Positions 22,268 to 34,223 of a DNA stretch of 64,000 bases are shown piece after piece. The notes beneath the pieces were generated by a model that had not been told where the DNA came from, searched no databases, and saw nothing but the letters and a program-made list of their open reading frames with translations. The DNA is from Volvariella volvacea V23 (lineage: Eukaryota; Basidiomycota; Agaricomycetes; Agaricales; Pluteaceae). The position numbers were made by a program, and so were the translations under genes. The stretch is taken from positions 440,824-504,823 of the forward strand of contig KB722754.1 of NCBI GenBank assembly GCA_000349905.1. Direction: 5' to 3'. How positions within the stretch are numbered: the first letter of the stretch is position 1; the number at the start of each line of letters is the position of its first letter.

Positions 22268-25205
22268 GTCCTGTTTCTATGGACCCTGCCTGATACTTGT
22301 ATTTCCCTTTCGCCATCCCACCACTTTCATCGTTTCCCCTCGACACTGCATTAGCGATTACGAGAATTATGGGACTAGCAACCGGACTTTTGGTTGAAGA
22401 ACCCTATGCGCCACCCCCTGCTCCATGACAGTACGAATGGGCGATCTGGTTTACAGTGACACGCATCTTCTTCCCTCCATCCTTACGTTCTTTGCTCCTT
22501 AATCTTGTCTTCGCTTTCGATATTCTAAGTCACATCGTCCTCGTTTTGTATAGCAACAATCCTCTGGCCTTTGCTCCTGCTCTCGTCATGAACAATCAGC
22601 ATACATTGCAATCCCTCGTCGTCATTGTTGTCACTGTCGCTATATGGTTTTACTCGTACATTACACTCGATAATTAGCGTCGCGGACAATATGGATACTC
22701 TATTCGTCTTGACTTTTTCATCTTCACAGTTGAATTTTGACAAATAGATATTCTCTTCCCTGTTTTTTCTTTACTACCCTCCACCTTTCCTAGCTTCCGT
22801 GATGCTTGCCCCATCATGACCCTGAGGGTCATCATCCACTAAAATTCCTTAGGGAACTTCCAGGATGCAGTTGGTTGGCACACGCATTGGCGTGACCCGT
22901 TTAGCTATGGGTGGAATGTCCTTCCTTTGAGCTTTAATACAATGTTTAATTTTTCCAATTAGAGTTAGATAAGTTTAGGCATTGAGCGCAATCGCTCGTG
23001 TGCAGCGCGCGCCAAGGTGGACCCTGTCGACGCAAGGCATATGTGATAAGGCCCCCTAAATATATTCGTGGTGTGGCTGGTAGTAATTCTAACACGGGAA
23101 GCAAAGAATTTCCAATCACCTATTCGATGCTGTAAGGATATTACCACACCCAGATTATGAGAACCACCACCAGCATGTATGCGCCTTCCATTTCGCAGGT
23201 GCAGCACGTATTAATCTGGCCATAGGCGGACTTGAGCGTAACTTCAATAAGCAAGCAACTTGGAAGCTTGTGGGACCGTGACGGTGCGCCATTCACCCGG
23301 CTAAGCAGGCATCCGAGATTGGCGATTGATATCGATGCCCTACCCAGTGACACTGACAGCGTGTCGACGCCATGGGCACCTCGTAGACCGATAATCATTG
23401 GAAGCCTAGGAATCCTCCTGCGTAGTCTGCTTCTCATTCACATCGCGTAGGCGCAACGGTCTAAGGCCACTATCACGACAGCCTTGATTCATTTAAGTGA
23501 AAGATGACTTGCATATGCAGTCTGTATTTTTAACTTCACGCATCGAGTGGGCAGAGGTAATTATCTAGGGTAAGGTATAATATGGGGATATAGAGGTAGA
23601 ACAGCGACCTTAATATAGCGCTGGCCATGCAGGTGGGGTGCAGCTACCGTTTTAGGGCAGGACAGGACAAGCAATACCTATGCCCGCAGCTGATTCAGAG
23701 CCCTGCTGATTTTACGGACCTTGGTCTTGCGCTATATTCCAGGACCCACCTGCGATCACGAGCTGCCTAATTTGCCGGGCAGCCTCATTTGATTACAAGT
23801 ATTTGAGAAATCCCGACTATCGGACTTTACAAGGCATTTAGAGTTAAAAACCACGCCGACGCTGAGTGGTGTGAAATTGGTGAGTTGCAAGCTTGAGTAC
23901 CTGCCCGTGCCGACACGCGCCGAGAAGGGAATGAGGGCATGCGATTGAATGATACAACAACTCCATGGAGAAACGCCACCATGATGGGTGAAGAAGTTCA
24001 TACACCGCTTGTCGTCCGGGGAAGTTTGATTAGTTCGAGTCTAGAGTCTGGATAGGGGAAGCGTTGGAGTGGATTGCACACGAGGGGTATGCCAGGTGTG
24101 TTGGTATGACTGAGAATCGCTTCGTTTCAAATAGCTTCTTTTCATGCACATGTACAACGCGTCGCGTCCATTGAGTAGCTGGTAGAACTTCGATGGTAGT
24201 CTGGAGTCGGGAATGGATATAGGAGCGACAACTGTGCGAAGATGATCCTCTGGGTAGTCAGCATTCCCCTATGAAGAACTCCGGCCGTAGCTGCGCGTCG
24301 ATTTGGACTAGGGAGGCGCTTCATCGATTGGTACGGAAAGGCCATCCCGATTACGGTGCAATAGCAGCATCAACTATAGCAGCCTTGCACAGAAAACCCG
24401 GATTTGGCATCTCCGTCTGTCATTCGTAATTCAGCCCTACGTAGGTGTACGTATGTGTCAACAACGCTGCCGGCGTGCCAGATCTAAAGATCAGGACTTA
24501 CGAGGGCGCTCCTTTATGGAAACTAATAAGGGTAATATAGTGAGTCATGGCCAGTACCTTTTTTGGTTCCGGTCACCTAAGCGGGAGTACAGAGGCATCC
24601 TAATGATTGTACGCCAGTTGTAGGCCATGTGCGAATCTCGAATAGAAGAAAGGTTGTTGGGTTGGACAATTACTTTGACCGAGAGGAAGCAGTCCAGCCT
24701 CTGATGCTGCGACACTGTGTGTCCAAGGGTATGGCCTTGTGATAGCGGGAGCGATTCCAAGAGCATGGGGCGTGGGCCTACGGGGTATATTATTCTTCCC
24801 GGCCGAGGGTAGTTGGTCTGCCCATTGCCACTGGACGTCGAGCGCTGCTGCGATTGGGTTGGAAGAGATGAGTGGTGGTAGGCCGAAGTTGAAGGTGGAC
24901 TTGACAATTCACGTAGATTGCCGATCCGGACCGGGTCAGGGGGAGCAGTTGACCAATTCCTCATAACGTGAATATAACGCTTGCGTCGGACTGTCCGAGT
25001 CCCATGTCTGCCTTCATGCGCTTTTCGGACAGTCACGCCCAGTTACATACCAGCTTTGCTTTCTTTTTTTCCAGGACCTCGACTATAAGATGCTGCTTCC
25101 TTTGCCGGGCAATTGCCCCTCTAGCAGCCTCGCCCATTCGCCACTGGCCCCCCTCCCATTTGAGGGTATCTCGCATTTTTGGATAGGTTTTAACTGTCGA
25201 CGAGC
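22268..25205. other. gene-poor intergenic region
   Basis: 2.9 kb without a supported gene. The first part is probably the GT61 3' UTR; it contains an open frame for a short hydrophobic peptide at 22456-22677. Around 23624-23735 two 10-nt inverted AATATAGCGC copies occur. A 163-codon minus-strand open frame (24545-25036) lacks any domain. Confidence 0.5.
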
Positions 25206-27724
25206 ATGTCAACTGCATCCACACCCAAGGGCGACACGCCACTGTCCCCACCCGAACCCCGTTCATCCGACACCAAGCTAGACGCATCGCCATCGCTGAG
25301 GTCTTCTCTGACCCACGTCCCTCCAGAACAACCTCCAGTGAGCCCAGGCCACGGAGAATCAGCGATACCAGAAGACAAGGTCGAGGAGGCATACGAGAAC
25401 CTAGAGGAGGACTGGGAAAACGACCCGGAGAATCCCCGAAACTGGTCACCAGGGAAAAAATGGACTGTTGTCGCGATTGTGCGTATCCAAAATTGCTTCC
25501 CCTCTCAATGCCTGTTGCGCTGCACGCCCGTGGATTTTGCAATCCCGTGTGCTTTCCGTCCAGGTTCTTGGCTTGCTTGACGTCATAATGCTAATTGGCA
25601 CGACGCATCACTCCTTGCATTATAGGTATCATTGTACACCTTCGTCCCACCTGCAGCCAGTTCGATGATGGCTCCTGGTCTACCTGAAATTGCAGTGCAA
25701 TTTGGGATTACCAACCAGACAGTGGTAGCTTTGACATTGTCTATCTTCCTCATTTCATTTGCCCTCGCTGTAAGCACCGACCCTCTCCCATCTTGAGGCT
25801 CACTGATGTTTCATTCAGCCTCTTGTCCTGGCCCCCCTATCAGAAATGTATGGACGCACATGGGTGAGTAGTTTTGTCATCATGTACACGTCCCAGCGTT
25901 CATGTTGCACCACAGATATTGCATATTGGCAACCTGCTATCCCTGGCTTTTAATCTAGGGTGCGCCTACGCACCTGATACTGGCACCCTACTAGGCATGC
26001 GATTCCTCACCGGCATGTCTGGTGCTGCACCAATTGCAATCGGTGGAGGCTCCATTGGAGATTTATTCTCCGAGAAGGATCGCGCTTCCGCAATGGCCGT
26101 CCTCAGCCTGGGGCCCCTGATCGGTGAGTGGATTCTGCTTTCGGGTGCTCAATTGCGGATTTTGAATTGGTTCCTGCCTCGTTTCTGTCTTGTCCACTTG
26201 ATCCTCATTCACGCGTGTTCTTTTCGGCACCGATACGTCCTGCGTCGCTAGGTCCTATTGTGGGTCCCATCGCTGGGGGATTCATTGCCCAAACCATCGG
26301 AATCAAATGGGTCTTCATTGTCATCGCATGTACGTCTGTTCGTGAATGGATAACTCGTCTCTTGTCAACTGATTATAACATCGCCAGGTGTCTCTGGCGT
26401 GGCCGCTGTTGTTGGAATTCCATTCCTAAGAGAGACATATGCGCCTGTCATAAGAATGAGACGCGACCTCAAGCGAGGTCTTGACCCAGAACAGGCTGCT
26501 AAACATCACCCGCACTTGTCTGCCGCCCACGACAGTAAACTCAAAGTACTTTGGGAGAACTTGACTCGCCCAGTCATTTTGCTCACTTGCAGCTTCATCT
26601 GCTTTATTCTGAGCTTGTATATGGCATTGTGAGTACTGCATTCACTCGCTACTCCCATCAGCGAATGACATTTATATTGACTCTCCTAGCGTCTATGGAG
26701 TTTACTACTTGATGTTTGCTACCTTTGCCAGTGAGTTTACTTCACCTCTGAAACGAGAGGAAATGTCTCAACCGGCCGTTATAGACTTCTTCTCTTCAAC
26801 ATATGGTTTCAAGCCTGGCGTGGGTGGTCTCGCTTATCTTGGCCTGGGAATTGGATTTATTCTCGCAACGATCTTCGGTGCCAAGTTTGCAGATCAGATT
26901 TACCTCAACGTGAGTTATTCGTATCATAGTTCCCTCGGTACCAGGTCTAAAAACTCCAATCTAGCTGGCTAACAGGAATGGTGGGAAAGGAAAGCCAGAA
27001 ATGCGTATTCCAGCCTTGTTTATTGGTTCATTGGTAACACCAATTGGTCTATTGTAAGTCTCATCTTGCAGTTATTCCTCGTTGCGTCTCACTAAATGCC
27101 ATCGTTGCCCCTTCTTTTCTCCTCCCGCCCTGCTATTCATAGCTGGTACGGCTGGTCAGCACAAGCCAAGTTGCATTGGATCATGCCGATCATAGGAACA
27201 GGCTTTTTTGGTTTTGGTATGTCCAGTGCTTTCATCCATAAAATTATAGCGTGCTAATTATAATTTTCCGACCATTGTATCCGGTTGAATACTTACAGGC
27301 TTAATGACTACTTTGTGAGTTCACCCTTCGAGGCTTTTAAAACCGACAAATTCACGGCCTATTCTAGCCTCCCCATTCAACTATACCTGGTTGATTCGTT
27401 TACATTCGCCGCAAGTGCTACATCTGCCGCTGCAGTGGGTGTTCTCTCGGAAGTAGTTCCAACCCCTAACTAATGGAATTGCGCAGGTGCTTCGCTCACT
27501 GCTTGGTTTTGCATTCCCTTTGTTCGGCCAACAGATGTTTGATGCCATGGGCCTGGGTGGCGGTAACTCGGTAGGTATCTTTCTTCTATTTTGATATTCT
27601 TCGTTTCTGATCTGTGTCATAGCTCCTGGGAGGTTTAGCTATCGTTCTCGGAATTCCGTTCCCAATCTGGATCTATTTCAAAGGAGAACAAATGCGGATG
27701 AACAGCAAATACACGCGCAATTAG
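25206..27724 (+). CDS. MFS transporter, DHA1 multidrug/polyamine type
   Basis: About ten exons. A long cytosolic N-terminus rich in Ser/Pro ends in YENLEEDWENDPENPRNW and KKWTV, the hallmark preamble of fungal DHA1 carriers. Helix 1 (LYTFVPPAASSMMAPGLPEI), motif A region (LAPLSEMYGRTW), GMRFLTGMSGAAPIAIGGG, motif C (GPIVGPIAGGFIAQ) and the central-loop start FLRETYAPVI follow. The second half has VYGVYYLMFATF, GGLAYLGLGIGFILATIFG and a late FTFAASATSAAAV and LLGFAFPLFGQQMF. It ends MRMNSKYTRN. Such proteins are proton-coupled plasma-membrane efflux pumps for drugs, polyamines or related amines. The substrate is not predictable. It stands alone after 2.9 kb of empty sequence. Confidence 0.9.
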
Positions 27725-28864
27725 TTCGGCTTTAGAGACGGCATTCACATCAATTCTTTCGTGCTTCATGGCCTCGTACAGACTGCTACGCTGCCAACTC
27801 TGCCAACGATTCTCACATGCCGACGGCTTTGATAGCTTTCGGTTAGTTGCGAGATGTCGCCTTCAGAGGTGTTTATCATGTGAACAGTAATCCACACCTC
27901 TTCGGAATTTCACCTCAGCCAAAAGTATTCCATCTACCCCCATGATACCACATACGAACCCACGTTCGAGTTATGGCCTTTCAAGCATGTCCGCTATCTC
28001 ATCAAGATAACATCCGGCATATATTTAAACTAAAGCTACATTCTTGGGACACTTGCTCCTATTCAGGCAGATATTTCTATATCCCCCATTTTGTTCTTCA
28101 CGACATGTTTATGGGTTTGGCCTCCATAGATTTGTGATTACCTGGGTTTACCCCCTACATACCTTTTTTGCATTGTTCACGAAGATTGGATTAGAGTGGT
28201 CACGATACGTATAGCACATCTTTATCTATTCACCGAATTAGCCTGTAGCAGTTTACCCTTCTGGATAGTTACCCATTCATACGTACCCTCTTGTACCTCC
28301 GCCTAGTTTATTGTCTCCGTGTCGTCAGCATTGTCTTTAATCTAATCACACTAAAACTCAGCATATCTCTGCGCTTGATACTTCACCTATCGCACTATTC
28401 AATTCCCCCACACTTAAGGATATACAGCCCTCGAGGCTTGTTCGGTTAGCACAGTGCCATCAAGAACCGCACGTGTTGGCAAATTAAATGACTCTGACCA
28501 GCTACAAAAGCGGCATTCCTTGCTTGAGCTGCTTTGATATGCTAGGAATTTCTCCCCCAGCCCTTCATCTCCCCCTCAGTACCAATGATGATGACCAGTG
28601 CTCAAGTGTCCATCTACGCACGTTTACAAGTCGAATTTGGTGAAGTGTGAACACGATCAGGGGCATATAATCGTCACTGTGACCGAGTTGAGGCCCCAAT
28701 TTAAGTGCCACGATTACCCACTTCTGCCTTCACCGTCACTCGAGGCTTTAGCTTGCTATCTCATCGATTCCAGTTACGGCAAGCAAGGAGACAGATTTTC
28801 TATCTCTGACTACTTTGACCCATCGCTCGCATTTCCAATTTCCACTTCCATACAGCGTGTAATC
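27725..28864. other. intergenic, RMD1 promoter side
   Basis: 1.14 kb AT-rich sequence without a supported gene. The frame upstream of ATG 28865 is open back to 28598 but is poorly coding and treated as 5' leader. Confidence 0.45.
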
Positions 28865-31203
28865 ATGTCGCAACAAACGCCTCCCACCCCTCGAATACCG
28901 GCCACGCCTGCCGCACGTCGGACGCCCCGCTTCTCGCCTCTGAATCCAACACCCGCTCGCAAGGGTGCAATACCAACAGGTCCATCGAGCGTAACACGTC
29001 GGTCCTCCGTCTCAGGTCTAACCTCCACCGGACATGGCCCCAAAACACAACGGACGTCCAAAACGTCGCAGAAGCTCGTCGTTCTGCCTTCAGATCCTCA
29101 AACAAGACCATTGCCTACATATGAATTGGAAGGTCCTAGCGAGGAATTGGCGATGTTTGTGGAGCAGGAGGGTGAGGGTGTGATTAGAAGAGAATATAAG
29201 AGCGAGGCGGAGAGGATGAGCAAGGAACAGAGGAAGCAAGCAGGATTCAAGAGGATAACGGCTTATTGTGTCGCGGAGGCGTTTAGAATGAAGCTGTTGG
29301 CGCCGTTCTTGAAGAGAGAACATAACGTGTCGCCGAGGGTCTTCGATGAGGCGCTCTATGTCGTAAGTGACACCGTCTCCTGCACACCCCGAGTCTTCGG
29401 CACCTCCATATCTCTCAAATGGCACAATTTCGAGGAAGCTGACTTTAGATTTTAGATGTACCATCTTCCGCTATTACCTGGCTATGGACCTAACACGAAC
29501 ATCCGTTCATCTGCACCGCCACCAATAACAGCCGGAAAATCCTTCCTCGCCGAACTAACAGAGGCAGAAGAAGATGGGTACCAGGGATCCTATTTTCCCG
29601 CTTCGCGTTCGCTAGAGGAGAACAATGATGGCTACATATCGACAAGCTCTCCGGTACAAACGAGAAAGCGGCCTACTATTGATGACGCGAATCCCGGTGA
29701 ATATGTCTCTGATGTCCCGGAGACTCCGCTATTGCAAGGCGATATTGGAAGGAACGGTGGTGCTATCGAGAGTGATGCGAGCGGATCGGCGTATCCAAGC
29801 GTTAGCACAACCGATACCGAGCTGGACACTGAAGCGGAAACCGAGACCGAACGAGGTTACGCTACAAATCCAGAAGATAGCACTGGTACAGTGCAACTTA
29901 GGCGGGCACAAGCGGATGCCTTCAGTCCTGAAGGTGCCAGTAAGGATACCACGGCTACCGAAGTGATAGCACGACAAGAGGGCGAACGTCGCGAACGACG
30001 GACTGGTGCAAAGATTAAGAACGCAAAAGTACTATTGTCTGGGCGATACTCGCCTGATCGTATACCAGAGGATGAAATCGGAGAAGTGGTATTCTTTGAG
30101 TATGGCGTGGTTGTATTTTTTGGACTACAGGAGAACCAAGAGAGGGATATCTTAGAAGACATCGAAAGAGCAGGAATTATGCGAAGGCGGATTGTGGAGC
30201 CTGATTGGGAGATTGAGGAATGCCATTACGCTGTAAGTTTTTTCTTGGTGCTGTTACGGTTTTCTGACCTGCTCACATGTTACAACAGCATGACCCACAT
30301 ATTGCATACCCACGCATTTACAATGACTTTTTCAGTGCGTCTTGTTAGCTATTTACAGGACTTTGAGCGGCCTAATCTTTTGAGCACAGCACTCAAGTCG
30401 CGATCTCACCTCCTTAAGCTTTCAATAGCACACGCTCTCGCGCAGTCAACTCTTCTCGCCCATTATGAGACCAATGCCCAGAGGGTGCTTTCATCCCCTC
30501 TCGCTCGTAATATCCCACAACAGCTCGCCCAATCAGGCGGGCTTAAACTCCGCCGACACGATGCCCTCAAACTAACAGGGTTATTGTTCAAGCTGAGACG
30601 AGACGTCAATCTTGTCTCCAATGTTCTGGATGTGCCAGAACTCTTTTGGAGTGAGGCTAGCTTGAAGGCCCTTTATGACGCGGTGAGAGATTATATGGAA
30701 ATGAAAGGCAGAATCCAGGCGTTGAACGAGAAGCTTGGAATTGCGAGTGATTTCGTGAGTTCCCGCTCCGAACTCGTATTGCACTCAAGTCATTTAATGT
30801 CGTTTATCACGTCATAGCTCGAGGCGATCCATGATCATCTAAATAACTCAGCCATGGAGCGAATCACTTGGATTATCATTTGGTATGTTTTCAATGTCTT
30901 TTCCTCCGTCTTTCTTTTGGCTTATACTCTGTTTTAGGCTGATCGTTGTCGCCATCCTCGTCGAATTGGTGCGTCTCAAACATATCTTCCGTCTTCACGA
31001 AAATTGACAAAAAATCGGTCACCTCTCTCGTCTCGTTTGGGGCACCAATTCGAAAAACAAATGATGTATAATAGGGCGAGGTTGTGGCACGTCTCGTGGT
31101 CCACGCAACCATCTCGGAACCATACCAAGCACCGGTTGCGGCCTTATCGAAAGAAGAGGCTTTACGGACTTTGGAGAAAATGCTGCTGGATCAGACTTTG
31201 TAA
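28865..31203 (+). CDS. RMD1: RMD1/SIF2 family (DUF155) protein
   Basis: About seven exons. The Pro/Ser/Thr-rich N-terminus is followed by AYCVAEAFRMKLLAPFLKRE, a long disordered acidic insert (TELDTEAETETERGYATN), then the DUF155 core: GEVVFFEYGVVVFFGLQE, a conserved DWEIEECHYA joined to HDPHIAYPRIYNDFF, and the helical block LKSRSHLLKLSIAHALAQS. VPELFWSEASLKALYDAVRD, MEMKGRIQALNEKL and a C-terminal membrane segment (ITWIIIWLIVVAILVEL) complete it. Relatives are yeast RMD1, S. pombe Sif2 and animal RMND1, the last in mitochondrial translation. The start at 28865 is preferred to upstream in-frame codons because the protein sequence becomes family-like only there. It ends LRTLEKMLLDQTL at 31201-31203. 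Confidence 0.88.
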
Positions 31204-31631
31204 CATTTTTTGTACGATTGCTCGCATTGAAGTACTTGGTTTTCGGTCAAGTTCGTTCTCTCTACTTTCTTGCATGAACTATAAGGGCATTTCTGTGTTT
31301 CTGTTCTTGACTTTCTCTGTCCAGTGAGCTTGGGGGAATTTTTGTAATTTTTGTCTATACATGAGAGCGGTAGATCCATTGTACATCCATGTACTAGCAA
31401 GGCATGGTGACACCAAAGGCCCGAAGATGATACTCTCCTTGAAGTTGTCACGGGAGCACTCATTGGCGACATAAATCAAGACACAGTGATCCAGAATTGA
31501 GCATTCATGGAGTGGCGGATTATCCGAGAATAAAAACCGTTTTTCATAAGGCGCAATGAGACCAGGAGCTCTCGTAGTTTTGGCATAAGCTGAGGGCGAA
31601 ATGTACAACCTCATGACACAGTACGTAGCGA
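31204..31631. other. convergent intergenic region
   Basis: 428 bp between the RMD1 and RPB10 stops. A minus-strand open frame here (31279-31614) follows the RPB10 stop and has no family match, so it is read as 3' UTR. Confidence 0.45.
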
Positions 31632-32045
31632 TCAGAAGTTACCCTTGTCCTTTGATCTCTCCATGGCTATACGAAAGCACAAAGACGTGAGAGCCCAGTG
31701 ATCGCAGTAAGGGAGGACGTACGGTTATAGTGGAGCAGCTTCTCGATCAAATCGACGTGAGTCAAGACCATGCGACGACAGCAGTATCGCTTCAATTGTA
31801 GCTGGTCCAGGGCTTCGCTAGAGGAGCAAGATTCGATGTCGTTGAGTATCAAATGCTTTGTGGATTTGACGCACCCTTCGCTAATATCCTTCGCAAGGAG
31901 CTCGAGATATGCATTCCATTTGTCTCCAACAACCTTTCCGCACGAGAAGCATCGAACGGGGATAATCTATGGGATATAAAGGGGCGTGTGCACCATCGTA
32001 AATGGCTGTGCTCGCATCCGACAGGGTGTTGAGCGGACTTGCCAT
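31632..32045 (-). CDS. RPB10: RPB10, shared small subunit of RNA polymerases I, II and III
   Basis: Four exons: the ATG alone (32045-32043), then from 31966, an exon after a 57-nt internal intron, and 31666-31632. The product is 74 residues. The Zn-binding CFSCG near the N-terminus, [31 protein letters not shown] and LLHYNPMERS are all diagnostic. Without removing the internal intron (GTGCGTC to CTCTAG) a 19-residue insertion would sit in the middle, where no RPB10 has one. The start codon must be joined to IIPVRCFSC across an intron whose only reasonable donor is GCAAGT, i.e. a GC-AG intron of 76 nt. RPABC5/RPB10 stabilises the RPB3-RPB11 subassembly. The gene is divergent from the KEN-box gene. 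Confidence 0.92.
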
Positions 32046-32419
32046 AATGACCAACTGGACGACTTGGAGGTGGTGGTAGGTGTTTGCAACTGGTGGTAAT
32101 CGAAATTTCTTGGGACAGATATGGAAGTTCTTACGTCATCCCAGGAGACTCGTGCTCCTTGCTCTCCACGCCACTCCTCCCTCTGCTCGGGTCGTTTTCT
32201 TGTTCTCCCGTTTCTCAGCCCCTTGCATTCTTTCCACCTCGTCGCTCCTACCTGAGATTCTGGGCGCACGAGCATTTGTTTGGCAAACATTCATCACGTG
32301 GCAAGCAAATACAGTCGGTTAATGAGGTTGCGGGCTTGATCTTAATTCGGTTACAAGTTTGGCGGGCTTCCTTCAACATTCATCACATACAACTTCGTTC
32401 GAGCTATCACACCTATACC
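32046..32419. promoter_or_regulatory. divergent promoter region RPB10 / KEN-box gene
   Basis: 374 bp between two divergent start codons, so it must serve both promoters. No specific binding site is claimed. Confidence 0.4.
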
Positions 32420-33352
32420 ATGTCTGCGCGCAGCTTTACCGTGTTTCAAGATACATCATCCGCTGAATCATCTCAACCCAAAGCCAAGCCCGCCGTGCTC
32501 GCTGTGCTGGCCTCTGCGAATACGGATACTGCTGTTCCTGGCGGTGGTCCAAATGCCCCGCTTGATAAAGAGAATTTCAATCCAATGACTGGAGAACGTG
32601 CTGGTGCCACGAGCAAGAAACGAAAGGCGTTGTCCTCTGTGCTTGCGACCAAACTCCACGTGCCACCCGAATCTAAAAAGATCAAGACAACAAAAGAGAA
32701 GGAGAAGGAGTCTGTCCCCGAGGCGAAGAAACGAAAGTCTTCCCATCCGACAACGTCTACATCGATATCCGCCACCGCCAATGCCAAGACCAAGCCTGTC
32801 ACCACTAAGAAGGATAGCAAAACGCCAGCACCCCCAACTCGCAGAACTCTCCGAAAGCGTTCAATGCGGAAGCTTGCATTGCCTAAAGTAGAAGAGGAGG
32901 CTGATGCAGCAGAGGCAGAGAAGGTGTCAAAGGCGCAGGTCGATGCCAAGTGCTATGACTTGACAGTGAAGCCTTTGGCTGATGTCACCCCAGCCTACGA
33001 GGGGGGTGAAGAGCCCAAACAGAGTCCTGCAGAGGTTTGTACTTTTTTTCCATGTACTGCCGCGCTTTAATGCTCATTCCCTACCCCGATCCAGGAAGAA
33101 TCAACGGAGCTCGGTATCCGAGAGTACTTCCCCACTCTAGCTGCCACTTCGATTGACGCCGCCGTTAAGGCCTTAGCATCGTCCAAGGAGGCATCTTCCT
33201 CTACAGCTGTAGAGGCGAAGACCTTCTCAACCCCAGAACGCAAAAGAATTTATTCCGCCTTTACCTTCAACACCCCCTCCCCAATAGCCAAAGCGAACAA
33301 GATCACTCGTGCATCGAGCATGCCCCCCCTCCACATCAATTTCGACTCATAA
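32420..33352 (+). CDS. unknown basic protein with KEN box
   Basis: Two exons (32420-33034, 33095-33352) encode 290 residues that I do not recognise as a named family. The N-terminus MSARSFTVFQD is followed by APLDKENFNPM, a KEN box in good context. A long Lys/Ser/Thr-rich section with several nuclear-localisation-like clusters (SKKRKALSS, EAKKRKSSH) and RRTLRKRSMRKLALPK, which contains an RxxL, comes next. The second exon has IREYFPTLAATSIDAAVKAL and a C-terminal STPERKRIYSAFTFNTPSP with several S/T-P sites, and ends LHINFDS. KEN and RxxL motifs are degrons for APC/C with Cdh1 or Cdc20, and the S/T-P sites suit CDK control. A nuclear cell-cycle protein is an inference only. Confidence 0.75.
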
Positions 33353-33946
33353 TGACGTTACATCATCTGCCTCGTAATCGCTTGTGCCTGTCCTGATCGA
33401 CGCGACGCGAACCGACTGCAAGATATTCAAGCCTGACGTTATCCTTCACCTAGCGTGGCCAATCTAGAGAAGAAGTTACTCATGGACTGAATTTATCGAA
33501 TGCTGATCTACTAAAGTTTGCTTATCAACGCTTGCCAAAGCCTCAAAGTCGTTAAGCCATCCAATACCCCATACTGCGCCATCTACTGCCATATTTTCTC
33601 CTTTGCTGCTTTCCTTTGCATTGCTTGCATATAACAGAGATTCGCGCTTTTCTCATTCCATTCTCAACACGAACACTTGAACTGGTAATTGTCATCGTCG
33701 CCCTGTCTACAGCCGCCTGCCTATGTATCAGCTTCAATCGACCATCGCAATTGCTTCACAATGCTTTCTTCCTCTCTCACATCAACGCTTTTTTTTTTTT
33801 TGCTTATTATTTGCATAAGCTTTCACTGTCCATAGAGTCTCGTCTCCTATTTAACGTCACTTGCTCGTTCTGTTGTGCATAAACGAACCAGAACTAACCA
33901 ATGCTGCCTAGCGCCCATATTGTTCAACTGTCGACCAATTCATGGG
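33353..33946. other. intergenic
   Basis: 594 bp, including a T-rich stretch at 33787-33801. No gene seen apart from the tRNA that follows. Confidence 0.45.
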
Positions 33947-34018
33947 TCGGATATGGTGTAACGGCTAACATTATCGCCTTTCACGCGATAGCTCGGGGTT
34001 CGATTCCCCGTATCCGAG
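33947..34018 (+). tRNA. tRNA-Glu (anticodon UUC)
   Basis: 72 nt, same body as the CUC gene at 13821 with loop CTTTCAC, giving anticodon TTC. Acceptor stem TCGGATA / TATCCGA is perfect. A T5 run at 34021-34025 is the Pol III terminator. Confidence 0.97.
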
Positions 34019-34223
34019 TGTTTTTGCGTGATGTGTTGGTTGCTGCAGATGATCTCCGTCCTGGTATCCTCTGAATTTATGGACTTGAAACACGGTATGT
34101 ATGCGTCTATTCCGATATGACATGCACCCTATGTATGCAGTACAGCTCCACGGCGAAACAACGCACGCTGCAAATCAGCTGGCGATGTCCTCTGATGCTC
34201 GAAGTAATACCACGAATCAGGGT

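Noticed and set aside
22456..22677. Hydrophobic short frame after the GT61 gene
   Set aside because: Position suggests 3' UTR; T-rich sequence encodes hydrophobic residues by composition.
23624..23740. Inverted AATATAGCGC pair as possible transposon ends
   Set aside because: Only 10 nt match and the flanking GCAGGTGGG blocks are in the wrong order for terminal repeats.
24545..25036. 163-codon intronless minus-strand frame
   Set aside because: Arg/Ser/Pro-rich composition without family resemblance, in a gene-poor region; a chance frame is more likely in such GC-balanced sequence.
31279..31614. 111-codon minus-strand frame
   Set aside because: Begins right after the RPB10 stop on the same strand, best explained as RPB10 3' UTR.
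31740..31860. Insertion in RPB10 between DISEG and [11 protein letters not shown]
   Set aside because: It is an in-frame, stop-free intron (GTGCGTC...CTCTAG); removing it gives the normal RPB10 length.
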